Assembly: GCA_964594865.1 (NCBI GenBank)
Contig: CAZQMZ010000012.1
Location: 1 to 30,591 of the forward strand
Source of the DNA: Caccovivens sp964594865
GTDB taxonomy: Bacteria; Bacillota; Clostridia; Christensenellales; UBA1242
Direction of reading: 5' to 3'
Length of the DNA stretch: 30,591 bases
The number at the start of each line of letters is the position of its first letter. Position 1 is the first letter of the stretch. This document shows positions 30,562 to 30,591 of the stretch, one piece after another. A model generated the notes under the pieces. That model did not search any database. It saw nothing but the letters and a program-made list of their open reading frames with translations, and was not told where the DNA came from. A program made the translations under genes and the position numbers.

Positions 30562-30591
30562 GATAAAGCTACAAAGAGCATATAGGGGATG
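30562..30591 (+). rRNA. 5' end of 23S rRNA (truncated by the window)
   Basis: The last 30 nt (GATAAAGCTACAAAGAGCAT then ATAGGGGATG) align with the conserved 23S start GGTnAAGCnACTAAGnGCnnAyGGTGGATG. The rest of the gene is outside the window. It is preceded by its own promoter and boxA leader. Confidence 0.85.

Overview
The window is AT-rich DNA that reads like a low-GC Bacillota (Clostridia-like) chromosome. Evidence for this: a dnaG-rpoD-zinc ribbon cluster, an rpmG-secE-nusG-rplK-rplA cluster, strong AGGAGG ribosome binding sites, sigma-A promoters with a TGn extension before the -10, and short intrinsic terminators. TGA is an ordinary stop codon, so this is not a code-4 mollicute. I cannot name a genus.

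Layout. 1-150: the 3' end of an unidentified, heavily hairpinned transcript and its terminator. 156-5796: core genes, comprising a small unknown protein, a free-standing GlmU-type acetyltransferase domain, primase, the housekeeping sigma factor, a coiled-coil zinc ribbon protein and a beta-solenoid-like protein. 5942-7409: a cysteine desulfurase divergent from a DUF3343-type sulfur/selenium carrier. 7637-8167: a membrane-anchored lytic transglycosylase. 8361-11428: an accessory segment around tRNA-Ser(GCT). It holds a small gene that is either broken or frameshifted, a 110-aa unknown gene, three helically phased DnaA boxes, a two-repeat type II-like CRISPR with no cas genes, a decayed second copy of the tRNA 3' region, and a sigma-like protein joined to a WG-type repeat and followed by a 24-codon ORF. 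11473-13248: tRNA-Ser(CGA), a 66-aa unknown, a solitary HicB-like antitoxin and a 250-aa unknown. 13309-15836: the ribosomal/secretion/antitermination operon. 16012-28857: two giant convergent surface proteins (1465 and 2736 aa), each with a signal sequence, Ig-like repeats and a C-terminal membrane anchor. 29191-29808: a four-helix membrane protein resembling KwaA. 30279-30591: an rRNA promoter, a boxA leader and the first 30 nt of a 23S rRNA gene, with no 16S gene upstream.

How it fits together. Most of the window is housekeeping (replication priming, transcription, translation, secretion). The unusual part is the 8.3-11.4 kb segment, where origin-like boxes, a relic CRISPR, a duplicated tRNA end and an atypical sigma-like protein with a perfect consensus promoter lie together. 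This suggests remains of one or more integrated elements at a tRNA-Ser hotspot. The giant surface pair is the largest coding investment and probably mediates contact with a host, a partner cell or a matrix. All functional statements rest on motif recognition by eye; no database search was run.
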